NCBI GenBank assembly: GCA_963575745.1
Contig: CAUYUJ010018649.1
Coordinates: 333,123-397,122 of the forward strand
DNA: 64,000 bases
Source: Prorocentrum cordatum
Lineage: Eukaryota; Sar; Dinophyceae; Prorocentrales; Prorocentraceae
Direction: 5' to 3'
The translations under genes were made by a program, and so were the position numbers. A model generated the notes under the pieces. That model had not been told where the DNA came from, ran no database searches, and saw nothing but the letters and a program-made list of their open reading frames with translations. Shown here in pieces: positions 11,045-21,036 of this stretch (position 1 is the stretch's first letter; every line of letters starts with the position of its first letter).

Positions 11045-11870
11045 CCTGAGAAACTGTCGGCTACGCATGTGCGTGTGTGAGAGATGAAATATAGCACCAC
11101 TGCAACGCGCATCTCAACATATGCTAACCCATGCCTAAAACTGGATGTGTCCTCTTCTCCATGTGGCAACCTTCGTAGATCTCGTGCTCCACTATGTCGG
11201 AAGAGCCAGGCCGAGGCCTGGGCGGAATCCCGATGCGCTGTTGGAGAGATACCAAGGCCCGGGATCACAGGGTGGCGGTGCAGGGTCGACCTCACGTCCC
11301 CCATCAGGCGTCATGCCCCGTGAGTTTACACCCGTCGCGGCATCGCGAAACGAACCTTCCTCCGAATCGGTAACACCACGCCGTTGGCGCGATCCGTGTC
11401 GGAGTCACTGCTGTCCACGATAGTGCTGCACCTGGCTACCATCCCCCATCGTGCCTGCACTTCCCCTCCCTTCCATCTACTTTCCCATCCCGCCTATACA
11501 AGTTGACGTTTCGACGCGCCGCACCCGCATGCAGCTCGCGGGACGGAGGAGACCGAGGTGCTACTGCAACTGTCGAGAGCACTCGCTGCCAGTGCCCCCA
11601 TCCGTCATGTGCCATTCGCTCGTCGCCCCTGCGCCCGAGCAGGCTGGCCGTCGGAGGCCTGATCCTAAAAGGACACTGCGGCAAGGAACAAACATGGACG
11701 CGTGCTCGACGCGACCGCCCCTCTCTCTCCGTGCACCGTCCCATGGGCACCCGAGCTTTTTTTGCCGGGCTCGTCTAAGCGACCGCGCAACCGCTTCACA
11801 GGCCGAGGCGGCGGCGCATCATCTCCGTCAGACCCAGGGCCTCCTGGCGAGGCGCGTCCCCCCCCCTCTC
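11045..11870. other. Intergenic stretch, no gene seen
   Basis: About 820 bases between the small CxxC protein and the transposase-like gene. Short ORFs on both strands show no family resemblance and no repeat stands out. It may hold an exon or a promoter that cannot be recognised by eye. Confidence 0.45.
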
Positions 11871-11875
11871 AGATA

Positions 11876-13588
11876 TCACGCACGCAACGTGGGCTCCCGT
11901 TTGACCTGGGGGTGATTTCTACACGGAACAGTCTCCACTCGAAAACAGAAAGTGTTGCATCTTGCTGAAGGGGGGGGTGTGGGTGGTGTTTTTGCTAATC
12001 CAACGTCTCCTGCAGCTGCCTCGTCGTCCAACTCCTCCTCCTCCCCCGCTGCCGCAACCTCCTCTCCGCTCCGCCACACGTACACTCCTCCACCATCTCC
12101 TCTGCATCTAGGGTGGACGTCCGTCGATGCAAAGATGCGCACGTCAGTGCTAAGGCAACCCATGATTCCGAAACATGTTAATACAGACACCTCCATCGTG
12201 CTCCTGTGGCTCCTCTCTGCACAGGTCCGCAATGCGAGGTTCAGGGCCTCGTCGACGAAAGTGTCGTAGACCGATGGGTTCCCCATGCGCCAGCTCCTGG
12301 CAGTGACATGGCCGAACGTGTGGAACTTCGGTGTAGGCCAAACTCCCGCTTGGTCGGCATATGCCAGCGTGCGGTTGGCACAGTCCAGGAGAGTCTGGTA
12401 CTGGTCACGCGTCAGCTGGGCTCCAGACTCACGCACTGTCTGTACCCACGTCACCAGTGCACGGGCGGCCTCCAACAGCTCCTTGCCCTGGTAGGTATCA
12501 CATATGGGAAACTTTTCAAGCTCATATATTGCAAATTTCAACACCACATACGTCTCAGATGCTTTCAACTTTAGAATGCCACCCGCGTGCTCTGGATCAT
12601 TTGGGGTTGTCATCATTTTTGGCGTCATGATGTTGACCCTGTTCTGGTGCGGTATCTTTTTCGTGTCGTAATGCACAAACATATCAGCTTCCAGCCTCTG
12701 CATCCTCTTCGCTACACTTACGTCCCACGAGTTGGCCCACAGCAGTCTCATCAAGATGGCGCAAGTGATCCCCATCACCATGCCGAGATATACTGCGTGC
12801 AACGTGTCTATGGCAAGGGAGCGCGCAGGTGAGGCACCGAGCCTGGTAGAGAACAACGGACACCTGTGTCGCACTGAATCGATACAACGTTTGAGACAAT
12901 CAAAACGAGTCCTCCAAAAGGTCGCCCTGAAAGGGACGCTCTCCTCGTGAAACTCTGTGGGCACCATGAGCTCTCGAGAACACTCAAGTCGGTCCCCTGC
13001 GGCAAGCCCACGCACGTCTGATTTCAACACCAGCCCTTGTTTTTCCTGGGCTTCCAATGCTGCCGATATCTCATTCCGCATAGCTACAGTTGTGACGGCC
13101 ACTGTCTTCTCGCATTTTCCACAAGCGACCTCGTAATCGGCGTGACGTCGGTCGGGCATCTGGAGGCCGCCCGCTGAAACGCAACGCGTTAGACATGCAT
13201 GCATTGCATCTTTCTGCACTGGGCAAATGGGGCATGGCTGCCACGTGTTGCCCCACCCAGCTAAACCCATCGACTTCGAGAACTCAGCCCAATCCCCTTT
13301 CACATACAGGACCACGCACCTAACGCCGAGCTTTTTTCCGACATCACTAGGGCAAATGTGGGTGGGCCATGGGGTTCCGTCGTGCCTCTCGCGTGGAACG
13401 AGCCCGTCGGTCAGAGCCTCGAGCTGCCACGCGGCCACTTGCAACATACCGTGGATTGAGCAATGCCCGCCACAGCCACAATCGCACAACTCGTTATGTC
13501 GCATGCACCCCATCATGTGTCTTTTATACGATACCATGTTTACCACACTCACTTGCAACAGATTGACCGCGACCCCAGGAAGGGGCAT
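11876..13588 (-). CDS. Transposase-like protein, main part (dinoflagellate multicopy family)
   Basis: A 570-residue frame. It opens with a Cys cluster (ELCDCGCGGHCSIHG, about residues 33-47), continues with HDGTPWP and YVKGDWAEFSKSMG, a second Cys set (CPICP, about 120; CGKC, about 157), then RSLAIDTLHAVYLGM (about 260) and KFHTFGHVTARSWRMGNP followed by YDTFVDEALN (about 440-460). I know this arrangement from a very abundant dinoflagellate family. The LH-YLG and H-TWLDE-like blocks suggest a KDZ/CACTA-type transposase, which is an inference. The C-terminal 90 residues are acidic and then Pro-rich, and the last part may be intron read-through. The N-terminal part of the same protein lies in the next ORF upstream. 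Confidence 0.6.
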   Translation of the reverse strand: MPLPGVAVNLLQVSVVNMVSYKRHMMGCMRHNELCDCGCGGHCSIHGMLQVAAWQLEALTDGLVPRERHDGTPWPTHICPSDVGKKLGVRCVVLYVKGDWAEFSKSMGLAGWGNTWQPCPICPVQKDAMHACLTRCVSAGGLQMPDRRHADYEVACGKCEKTVAVTTVAMRNEISAALEAQEKQGLVLKSDVRGLAAGDRLECSRELMVPTEFHEESVPFRATFWRTRFDCLKRCIDSVRHRCPLFSTRLGASPARSLAIDTLHAVYLGMVMGITCAILMRLLWANSWDVSVAKRMQRLEADMFVHYDTKKIPHQNRVNIMTPKMMTTPNDPEHAGGILKLKASETYVVLKFAIYELEKFPICDTYQGKELLEAARALVTWVQTVRESGAQLTRDQYQTLLDCANRTLAYADQAGVWPTPKFHTFGHVTARSWRMGNPSVYDTFVDEALNLALRTCAERSHRSTMEVSVLTCFGIMGCLSTDVRIFASTDVHPRCRGDGGGVYVWRSGEEVAAAGEEEELDDEAAAGDVGLAKTPPTPPPSARCNTFCFRVETVPCRNHPQVKREPTLRA

Positions 13589-13610
13589 GGGGCTGTGAGC
13601 ACGATCAACT

Positions 13611-13663
13611 TTCTACTAACTGTATTCTACATTTCTACTGGTAGAAATGTGGTAGAAATAATG
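13611..13663. repeat. AT-rich hairpin element, copy b
   Basis: It contains the palindrome ACATTTCTACTGGTAGAAATGT with outer TTCTAC and GTAGAAA pairs. It sits between the two pieces of the transposase-like gene and supplies the stop codon that ends the upstream piece. Confidence 0.7.
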
Positions 13664-13667
13664 ATGC

Positions 13668-14337
13668 CCCCCCAGCGTGCCTCGCGAAGCTGCATAATCA
13701 GATCGGCCAGCGCAGATGGGTGTGTACCGAACTCCATCTATATAGAGAGCCAGTGGCAACGGCCACTTCCCTGTAACATCGACGCATTGTCGAACAAGCG
13801 GGTGTTCCCTATAACACGGCACTGACAGCACACTAGTGGGATCATCGCACGGCCCGTCCGCCAACACTGCCTGTGTGTCGGGAGATGAATGCACCTCATC
13901 ACTGACAGTCCGAAACACTTCTCGAAACACAATGTCCCTTGACCTCGCGCGCGCGTTCCCCCTCACAGTAGCAGGCAACTTCGCTGTGTACAGAGGCCCA
14001 GGGCCTGGCAGATGTCTGTCCATCCGTTGCTTGTATTTGCCCGTCTGCTTGTCTGGTGGCATCGCAAATGTGCCCCACTGCCCCCCAGCAATCCCGCATT
14101 TTCGCAGGTAGAAGCAGAGAACACAAAAATCGTTCGACGAGATTTTCTTGCATGACCCATACAATGTCAACAGCATGTCAAACGCAGCAGACCCCGCCGC
14201 GCGCTTGCGCGCGCCATCTTTCCCGAACACATACTGAACGTTGGTGCGACGCTTCCCCATCTCAGCTTGACCTGAAACAGCTGCACAGAGACTGTATGTG
14301 ATGCGCGCACTGATGCTGCGTGCGCCATTCTCGCGCA
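13668..14337 (-). CDS. Transposase-like protein, N-terminal part
   Basis: The N-terminal piece of the protein continued at 13588. Recognisable blocks are FCVLCFYLRKCGIAGGQWG, FAMPPDKQTGKYKQRMD and LPATVRGNARARSR, then PLALYIDGVRYTP. The Asp of LYIDG is a candidate catalytic residue by analogy with DDE enzymes, which I have not proved. The frame is open up to about 14500, but its first residues read through a GGATCCA minisatellite; an internal Met near 14337 or 14258 (MGKRRTNVQ) is a better start. The frame enters the hairpin at 13663 and stops there, so an intron containing the hairpin, or disruption by it, separates this from the main part. Confidence 0.5.
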
Positions 14338-14484
14338 TGCTCGCCCGATCGATCGCCTTGTCACGTTCGGCGTGGCGCTCGCGTCCACTTAGTGGGCGCT
14401 CCCTCAGAGATCGCACGCCTACTTCAAGGCGCACGGGCGGGCTCGGGGCCAAGCTGGAGCCTCGCCGACCCCCCTCCAAACCCA

Positions 14485-14545
14485 CGAAAAGTGGATCCAC
14501 AAATCAAGTGGATCCTGGATCCACGAAAAGTGGATCCAGGATTAG
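14485..14545. repeat. GTGGATCCA minisatellite, cluster 2
   Basis: Four copies of AAAAGTGGATCCA or a near variant in about 60 bp. Confidence 0.75.
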
Positions 14546-14640
14546 ACCTCCGCCCCCATAACGGCGCGGAGAAATCTTGCGCCGCACAGTGTGCGCACAG
14601 GAAAATCTGGTTCGGCCCCCCGGCTTCCGCCACCCTAAAT

Positions 14641-14682
14641 CATTTATACTAAATGTATCCCAAATTTCTCCTGGTATAAAGT
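14641..14682. repeat. AT-rich hairpin element, copy c (degenerate)
   Basis: TTTATACTAAATGTATCCC, then TCCTGGTATAAAGTG, matches the left half and part of the right half of the other copies. The right arm is eroded. Confidence 0.45.
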
Positions 14683-14689
14683 GTGGTGG

Positions 14690-15035
14690 TTGTGTACTTT
14701 TCATACACGCATATATATATATATAAATGTATGCCCTGGCGTCTTTTCTACATCTTTTCTACTTTATACTTTCTACTTCTTTTCTACTTTATACTTGTGC
14801 GTTCGCCTCCCGGAATTCCCGGACATTTCCGGGAAAATCTTGAATTTTTTGGAAAAATTGAAAAAAAATCATGAAATTTCCGGGAGACCCAGAAATTGTT
14901 TAAAAAACCTTCGAATTTCTAAACAAGTTTGGAAAATTTCCAGAAACTCCAGAAATCTCAGAAACTTCCGATATGATCGCTGTGTTTTCTCGCGCCCTCC
15001 AGGCCCGCTCCTCAGATTCTGGATCAACTTCCCGA
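14690..15035. repeat. AT-rich spacer with AATTTCC-type short repeats
   Basis: No gene. 14710-14730 is a short TA run, 14735-14795 repeats CTTTTCTACTT, and 14805-14985 repeats GGAAATTTCC-like and AATTTC motifs in both orientations. Confidence 0.6.
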
Positions 15036-15039
15036 GCCC

Positions 15040-15235
15040 CGCCACTTGGATCCACTTTGCAGTTCGTTGTCCCAGGGCAAGTGGATCCAGGGGAAAGTGG
15101 ATCCAGGGAACCGTGGATCCAGGAAAAAAGTTGATCCAGGGAGAAGTGGATCCAGGGAGAAGTGGATCCAGGAAAATCTGGATCCACAACAAAGTGGACC
15201 CAGGAGGTGGGGCCCAGAAAGTGGATCCATGGGTC
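15040..15235. repeat. GTGGATCCAGG minisatellite, cluster 3
   Basis: About ten units of AAGTGGATCCAGGGA type with an average spacing near 16-17 bp. It is the largest of the three clusters that share the TGGATCCA core. Confidence 0.85.
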
Positions 15236-15362
15236 TAGGGGCGGCGGCTTGCTGACCCTCGAGCACGCCGCTCACTCGGCGGCCCGCGCTCAGAACAGCT
15301 GCTGCATGCAGCGGCCTCCTCTGGTCCTCCTCCGCCTCCTCTTGCATGCCTCGCTGCAGCCC

Positions 15363-15630
15363 TCAGTCCGACTCAGACGACACGCCCTCCTTCTCGCCTT
15401 TCTTGCGCTTCGCGGCCGCCTCTCCCTTCGCATCCTTCCTCTTCCTGCTGCTGGTGCCCTTCTTCGCGCTGTCTCCGTTCTCCGCTGCCCTCTGCCTCGC
15501 ATCCTCCTCATCCCTCGCAAGCTTCTGGTTTATCGAGATCCCCACCTCTGAGGCCAGCTGAGTGACGTCCTGGGTCAGCGTAGCGTTCGCCTTCTGAACG
15601 GTGTTCTCGAACTCTTTATCACCCACCTGT

Positions 15631-15662
<32 letters not shown>

Positions 15663-18396
15663 TCGTGATCGCCATCGTCATCGTCATCGTCGTCGGCGTC
15701 GTCGTCGGCGTCGTCGTCGTCGGTGCACCTGCTTCTTGTACTGCGCTTCCGCAAGGGCCATCATCGACAGGAGGCCGCGCTCTTGACACTTGGCGTTCAC
15801 GGCCTGCATCGCAAGGTCCATGGGCTCACGAAGCTTGCCGACGATCTTCCATGACTGGTCCTTCGACTTGATGAGCCCGTCGAGCTTGGCATGCTGGCTG
15901 ATTGCCCAGTCGTAGTTCTGCTTCAGCGACCTGAACTTGACGAAGAATTCTGGCGTCTTCTTCTTTTCTTTGTCGTATTTATCATTATTGTCTTTCTTCT
16001 CGCCTTTGTTCTTTTTGTCTTTCTTCTCGTCTTTGTCATTTTTATCTTTCGCGTCGTATTTGTCCTTTTTGTATTTCTTGCCGTTTTTGTCCTTTGTGTC
16101 GTTATTGGCATCCTTGCCGTCCGTAGCCTTCTTGTCTTTCTTGTGCGCCCTGCCATCACCCGAGGCTGTCTCCTCCTCGACCTCATGTGTTTTTCTGTCT
16201 TGTGCTTCTTGTCTTTCTTTGCCGTCTTGTCTTTCTTGTCCTCTTTAGCCTCCTCCTTCATGGACGTACCCTTGTCACCCACCTTGTCCTTGTTCTCCTT
16301 GTCGGCATTCTTCTCCTCATCGCGGAGCTGGTTGACACCGCCCGCGATTGCACGTGACGGTGCTGGGCCTTCGATAGCAGTCCTCTGCCCCACCCACGAT
16401 TTATGCTTCGACCAGCTCTTCTTGAAAGTCTCGATTAGCTGGTGCTTGGTGTTCAAGAACTCCACTGATTCGGACATGTCGTCCCACCGGACCCAGTACC
16501 CGCCCAGCAGCATCGCGTTCGACGCGTGCTTCAGCGACAGGCGGAGGCCCGCGGTGCCGCCACCCTTGAGCCACGCCAGCCTCATCAGGGTGACGTAGTC
16601 GCCCTTTGTCTTATCCTCCTTCTCATGCGTCTCCTTTTTCACGTACGTCACCGTCTTCTCCCAAGCCGCCTTCTCGAGCTTGAGCCAGTTCGCTCTGAAC
16701 GTCCGCTGGGCTGACCATGCCTTCTGCTCCGCGTAGTCCCTCCTTAGCTTCTCGGACGCCGCTAGCGCCTTGCTCCAACGCACACCGACTTTGTTTCCCG
16801 ATCTCGTCTGCGTGGTGAACATGAAGTTGTTCTTGTCCATCTCCTCATAGAATGTCTTCTCCTCCTTGTCTTTCTTACTGAGGCCGTCGTCCGCATCTTC
16901 ACCTTCTTCTGGGGGCTTTTCCTCATCCTCGTAGTTGAAGCTGGGATCTGCTTTCTTCAACGCTGTCATCTTCTGTACGAGCCTAGACTGAAAGAACTGT
17001 CCCAGCCTGATGTTCGCATGCTCCATCGTGCGCTCGTCGGGGCATGGATGGCATGCCATCTCGTCGTTGATGGCTCTGATCTCGCAGTCGATCGCCGATA
17101 TCAGACACTCCTTGCTGTCGGGGAACGTGTTCGAGAACATATGGTTGGATGTTCCAATCGGCTCGCGAGAAGTGGCCGCGATGCCCATCGAACGGTGACC
17201 CCCGATTGGGGCTATTCCCGAGGAGCCGCTCGATACCACCGATGTCGGGGCGGGGGACTCGCCGTCTCCGCAGTGCACGCCAGCCCACGCAGGCTTCGCA
17301 CCTTGGGGTGAGGACGATCTCGAGTTGCCCCTCGCCTTCTTCAGACGTGCCGCCTCGTCCTCATCATGTTGCCTCCTCACCCTCTTCTGCGCCTCCTCCT
17401 CTGCTTTGCGGCTCTTCTCCTTCGGCTGCGCTGCCTCCTGTACGCTTTTGTTTTGTATTGTGTGTGGTGTTGTGTTTTCTCGTTTGCTATATATGTATAT
17501 ATATAAATATTGCGTGCGCGCGTGCTATTTTCTTTTAGCATTCCGTATATCGTCATACAACGCACGTGCATCAAGCACGCACGCACACACATACACGCTG
17601 AAACTATACAGACGCCCGATCAACATTTCTACCAAATTTATTCCAAATGTATTCCGGAATAAATGCGGTAGAAATTGCATCGCGGGTGGGGGGGCAGTCC
17701 TTCGAGCCCTCTTCTTCTGCTGCACCATCAGCCGCGATGCGAGCCGCGATGCGCTCCTCGGGGCGGCGCGGCAAGGACGGATGGGGGATGGCAAGATGGG
17801 TTGGCGAGAGAGCGTTGAAGGTGGTGCGATCGGTCCTGCTCTTTCTTCAGCGTCGCCATGCTGGCCGCCTTTGCCTTCTTAACCTGCTCAGCGATGTCCT
17901 GGAGCTGCTCGTCCTCCGACTCGCTTGCAGCCTTCTTCGCCGCCTCCTCCTTGGCCTTATCGTCATCAACCTTCTTCTCCTCCTCACCCTCTCCAGCCGC
18001 CTTCGCTTCCTCAGCCGCATCCCCAACCACATCCACGTCCTCAGCCTCACCCTCCTTCGCCTCCTTCTGCTCCTCAGCCTCAACCTCCTTCGCCTCATTC
18101 TTCTCCTCAGCCTCAGCCGCCTCCTCCTCGGTCGACAGGCGGCCTCCTCCCAGATCGATGCTGCCAAGCATCCACTCCTCGACATCTTCGAAGCTCTTGC
18201 GGGTGGCGGGGGTGAGCTCTGATGGGCTATTGGCCGCATGGGGGCTGCTCGCACTGCTTTGGCCGCTCGTGCTGCCAGAGCTGCTTTTGGCAGAACGACG
18301 GCGCCTCGGCGGCGTGGCCTTGACCTGGCTCATCGGCACTATCACGGCGTACTTCCTGATATCTGCAAACCTGACGGCGGGCTGCTCGCGCGGCAT
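15363..18396 (-). CDS. Hypothetical charge-rich coiled-coil protein, three predicted exons
   Basis: Exon 1 (18396-17836) starts MPREQPAVRFADIRKYAV and has an Arg/Ser patch, then EDVEEWMLGSIDLGGG, then long Glu/Ala/Lys repeats ending MATLKKEQ. Exon 2 (17437-15729) continues EAAQPKEKSRKAEEEAQ as coiled coil, with IGTSNHMFSNTF, an acidic EEKPPEEGEDADD patch, AWEKTVTYVKKETHEK and YWVRWDDMSESVEF blocks, a Lys/Asp repeat (KDKNDKDEKKDKKNKG) and KTPEFFVKFRSLKQNYDW. Exon 3 (15626-15363) starts VGDKEFENTVQKANATL and ends SSESD. One base of frame is lost near 16200, inside the Lys-rich repeat, so this copy may be inactive or contain an error. I know similar multicopy proteins from dinoflagellates but no function for them. 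Confidence 0.5.
15627..15728 (-). other. Predicted intron made of a CGA/GAC repeat
   Basis: On the minus strand exon 2 ends AAGAAGCAG before GTGCACCGACGA, and the intron ends GACGACAG before GTGGGTGATAAAG. It is a 102-bp GT-AG intron that consists almost wholly of a (CGA)n/(GATGAC)n repeat. Removing it keeps phase 0 (AQYKKQ joined to VGDKEF). Confidence 0.5.
17438..17835 (-). other. Predicted intron with GA-AG ends carrying hairpin d
   Basis: On the minus strand exon 1 ends AAAGAGCAG before GACCGATCG, and the intron ends GCGTACAG before GAGGCAGCG. Removing 398 bp keeps phase 0 and joins two coiled-coil segments (LKKEQ to EAAQPK). No GT donor fits as well. GA donors are known in dinoflagellates. 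It contains a TATATG microsatellite and the hairpin at 17622-17678. Confidence 0.4.
17622..17678. repeat. AT-rich hairpin element, copy d
   Basis: ACATTTCTACCAAATTTATT pairs with GGAATAAATGCGGTAGAAAT; the centre is the self-complementary ATTCCGGAAT. It is followed by TGCATCG, as in copy e. Confidence 0.8.
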
Positions 18397-18439
18397 GCGC
18401 GTTGTCCTTGAGCCAGAGTGGCTGCCGATGCGCCCCCCC

Positions 18440-18650
18440 GCGCAGCGCTCGTCTTCGCCCCTGCCACCCTCCACCCGCCTGCTCACCCCTCCACCAGTCC
18501 TACTCACCCTCCACCCTCCTGCTCACCCCATCTACCCTCCTACTAGCCCCTCCCCCCCACCCACCCCTCCTACTCACACCTCCACCCTCACTCGCCTACT
18601 CACCGCTCCACTCACCCCTCCACCTACCCACCCCCCCGCCAGTGACTTGC
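18440..18650. repeat. Pyrimidine-rich CTCACCCCTCCA minisatellite
   Basis: Degenerate units of 12-18 bp such as CTCACCCCTCCAC and CTACTCACC. They lie just upstream of the predicted start of the charge-rich gene at 18396 and downstream of the next gene. Confidence 0.7.
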
Positions 18651-18810
18651 CTCTCCGCGCGGCGGACGTGGGATCCAGCCTCCTGCCCGCGAGGCCGGAG
18701 GGGCGGCGGCCTGCGCGCGGGCCTCCTCACGCAGAGCTCGCGAGCCTGGAGCCACTCGAGCTTCCTCGTTCCTCCTCGCTCCTCAGCCTCCTCTGCCTCT
18801 TCTGCCGCTC

Positions 18811-19875
18811 CTAGCCTCCGAAGCCCGAGCCCACGCTGAGGTCCGAATCGCTCGCGGCGTGCTGGGCTGCGCTCCTCTTTGCGCTCCTCGGGCTCCTCTT
18901 CTCTGGGCTGCGCATGCGCTTCTTGGGGTCTTTCTTCTCAGGGTTTTCCCCCATCTTCGTCGTATTGTCCTTCTTTGGGGGGCGCTTCTGCTCGGGGTCA
19001 TCCTTCTTCGTGTCCTTCCTGGCCGCGGTCGCGGCTGCGACCGTTTCCTCACTCTGGCTCTGGCTCGACGCCTGGCTGTTGCCATCGCCGTCGTCGTCCT
19101 CATCTTCGCCTGGGCCTTCATCCTCGCCCTCATCCTCGTCCTCAGCGGCGCTTTCATCCCCCTCCTCTTCCGCCTCCGTCTCCTGGTCTTCGTCGCCCCC
19201 CTCTGGCGCACATTCTGGTTCGTGTGCCAATGGTTTTCGCATCGGCGCGCGTGCTGCTGGCCTTTTCCTCACCGCCTCGTCCTCGACTGGCTTCGCTGGC
19301 TCCGCCGCCCCCGGCCTTTTCTTCGCCGCCTTTTTGGGCCCGCCGTGCCCGCCATAGCTCTTGAGGTACTCCTGTTTAGCGAGCTCGAACTTCTCCTGGC
19401 TGAAGTCTCCTGCGTAATTCTTCGCGAGCTTGATCATGAACTCCTCGAGCTTCTCGAAATGTGGCTTCGCCGTCACCTGCCCGACCATCGCTGGCCTCTT
19501 ATCGCCTTCTTTCTTGATCCAGACGGCGACGAACTCTTGCCTGTCGGCGCCAGCTTTAGCGGGCGGCCTCGAGTACTTCGTCACGGCGACGGAGCCCTGA
19601 TCCGCATCCACATGGTGCAGATCGCCGCTCGAGCCACCCTTCTTGTCGGAAACGTTGGCCCGGTGCTCGCGCACCGTGTATCCTGGCACCTTCCACGCCG
19701 CCTCGTCTGGCCACGCGAAGGCGAGCTCATCGTCTGGCTGCTGCCCCTTCATGGGCACTCCGTACTCTGGCGGCGAGCGCCTCTTCGCAGGGCCTTTCTG
19801 GCGGTGCGCCGCCTTCTTGTTGTTGTCCCACTCGTAGTCGTAGCCGTTTTCGCCCGCGGCCTTCTTCTTTGCTTC
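18811..19875 (-). CDS. Hypothetical acidic protein of a dinoflagellate multicopy family, 3' exon
   Basis: The exon begins at 19875 after a strong acceptor (a run of about ten C, then TTCAG) with EAKKKAAGENGYDYEWDNNK. Then come PMKGQQPDDELAFAWPDEAA and WKVPGYTVREHRANVSDKKG, a compact domain of about 110 residues ending QEYLKSYGGHGG. The second half is basic (KKAAKKRPGAAEP) and then strongly acidic (EAEEEGDESAAEDEDEGEDE), and it ends in a Lys/Arg/Ser tail with VGSGFGG. I recall the GQQPDDELAFAW block from multicopy dinoflagellate proteins of unknown role. Upstream exons are not identified; the large retrotransposon begins about 1 kb away and may separate them. Confidence 0.5.
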   Translation of the reverse strand, partial: EAKKKAAGENGYDYEWDNNKKAAHRQKGPAKRRSPPEYGVPMKGQQPDDELAFAWPDEAAWKVPGYTVREHRANVSDKKGGSSGDLHHVDADQGSVAVTKYSRPPAKAGADRQEFVAVWIKKEGDKRPAMVGQVTAKPHFEKLEEFMIKLAKNYAGDFSQEKFELAKQEYLKSYGGHGGPKKAAKKRPGAAEPAKPVEDEAVRKRPAARAPMRKPLAHEPECAPEGGDEDQETEAEEEGDESAAEDEDEGEDEGPGEDEDDDGDGNSQASSQSQSEETVAAATAARKDTKKDDPEQKRPPKKDNTTKMGENPEKKDPKKRMRSPEKRSPRSAKRSAAQHAASDSDLSVGSGFGG

Positions 19876-19884
19876 CTGAAGGGG

Positions 19885-20285
19885 GGGGGGGTGCGCGGGA
19901 TGCGGAGGCGTGGAGAAGGCGAGCGCGATGCAAGTCGAACTTGCATCGGGCCCGACCTCTCCTCGCCACCCCCTCTGTCATCCTCATCCTCCCTCGTCCT
20001 CGTCATCGCCGTCGCCCCGTCGCTGCATCTACACTCACTCCTCGCCTGCTCCATCCTCCCAGCTTCCCGCCCCCGTCGCGTCCTGCACCACCTCTGGGAA
20101 GTGGTCCTCCAGCCACGCGTAGGGCCCCCCTGTCTCGCGCCTTGTTCCTTGCCTGGCTCACCACGCGCAGCGTGGCACGAATCCGCTCCCCCCCCCTCCC
20201 TTGGGGCGGGGGTTGAGCGTGTGGAAGTTGCATCGGGCCCAGGAGGTTCGATGTTTGAGGCTGGAGGCGCGAAGAGGGCCTGCAA
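19885..20285. other. Probable intron or spacer upstream of the acidic gene
   Basis: It contains a perfect short inverted repeat GATGCAAGTCGAACTTGCATC (19924-19944; 9-bp arms), with its half-site TTGCATCGGGCCC repeated at about 20229. A small minus-strand frame reading GGPYAWLEDHFPEVVQD (about 20130-20080) ends at a stop near 20040 and could be a terminal exon of another gene. Confidence 0.35.
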
Positions 20286-20361
20286 GATGCAATGTCTACC
20301 AAATTTATTCCAAATTTATTCCAGAGTGAATTTGGAATAAATTTGGCAGAAATTGCATCGT
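20286..20361. repeat. AT-rich hairpin element, copy e (best preserved)
   Basis: Left arm CTACCAAATTTATTCCAAAT, right arm ATTTGGAATAAATTTGGCAG, centre TTATTCCAGAGTGA. It is bounded by GATGCAAT on the left and ATTGCATC on the right, which are themselves inverted repeats. The right flank GTGCCCGACC matches the flank of the short palindrome at 19924 (GGGCCCGACC), so this looks like the same site with and without an insert. Confidence 0.85.
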
Positions 20362-20412
20362 GCCCGACCCCTTCTCACCCCCTCCCTCCCTCCCCAACCT
20401 CCGCCCATAGCC

Positions 20413-20877
<465 letters not shown>

Positions 20878-21036
20878 GTCTCGGCTCGAGAGTGCCCTGC
20901 ACTCAGACCGCAGCCGCGACGCGAAGCGCCCCGCCTCGGAGTCAGTCTCCCAGGCCTCGCGAGACCGGAGGGGTCCCAGCAGGACCCTACTGATTCGCGT
21001 CACCTCCTATCCCCCCCCACCAGAGTGGCCGCCGCA

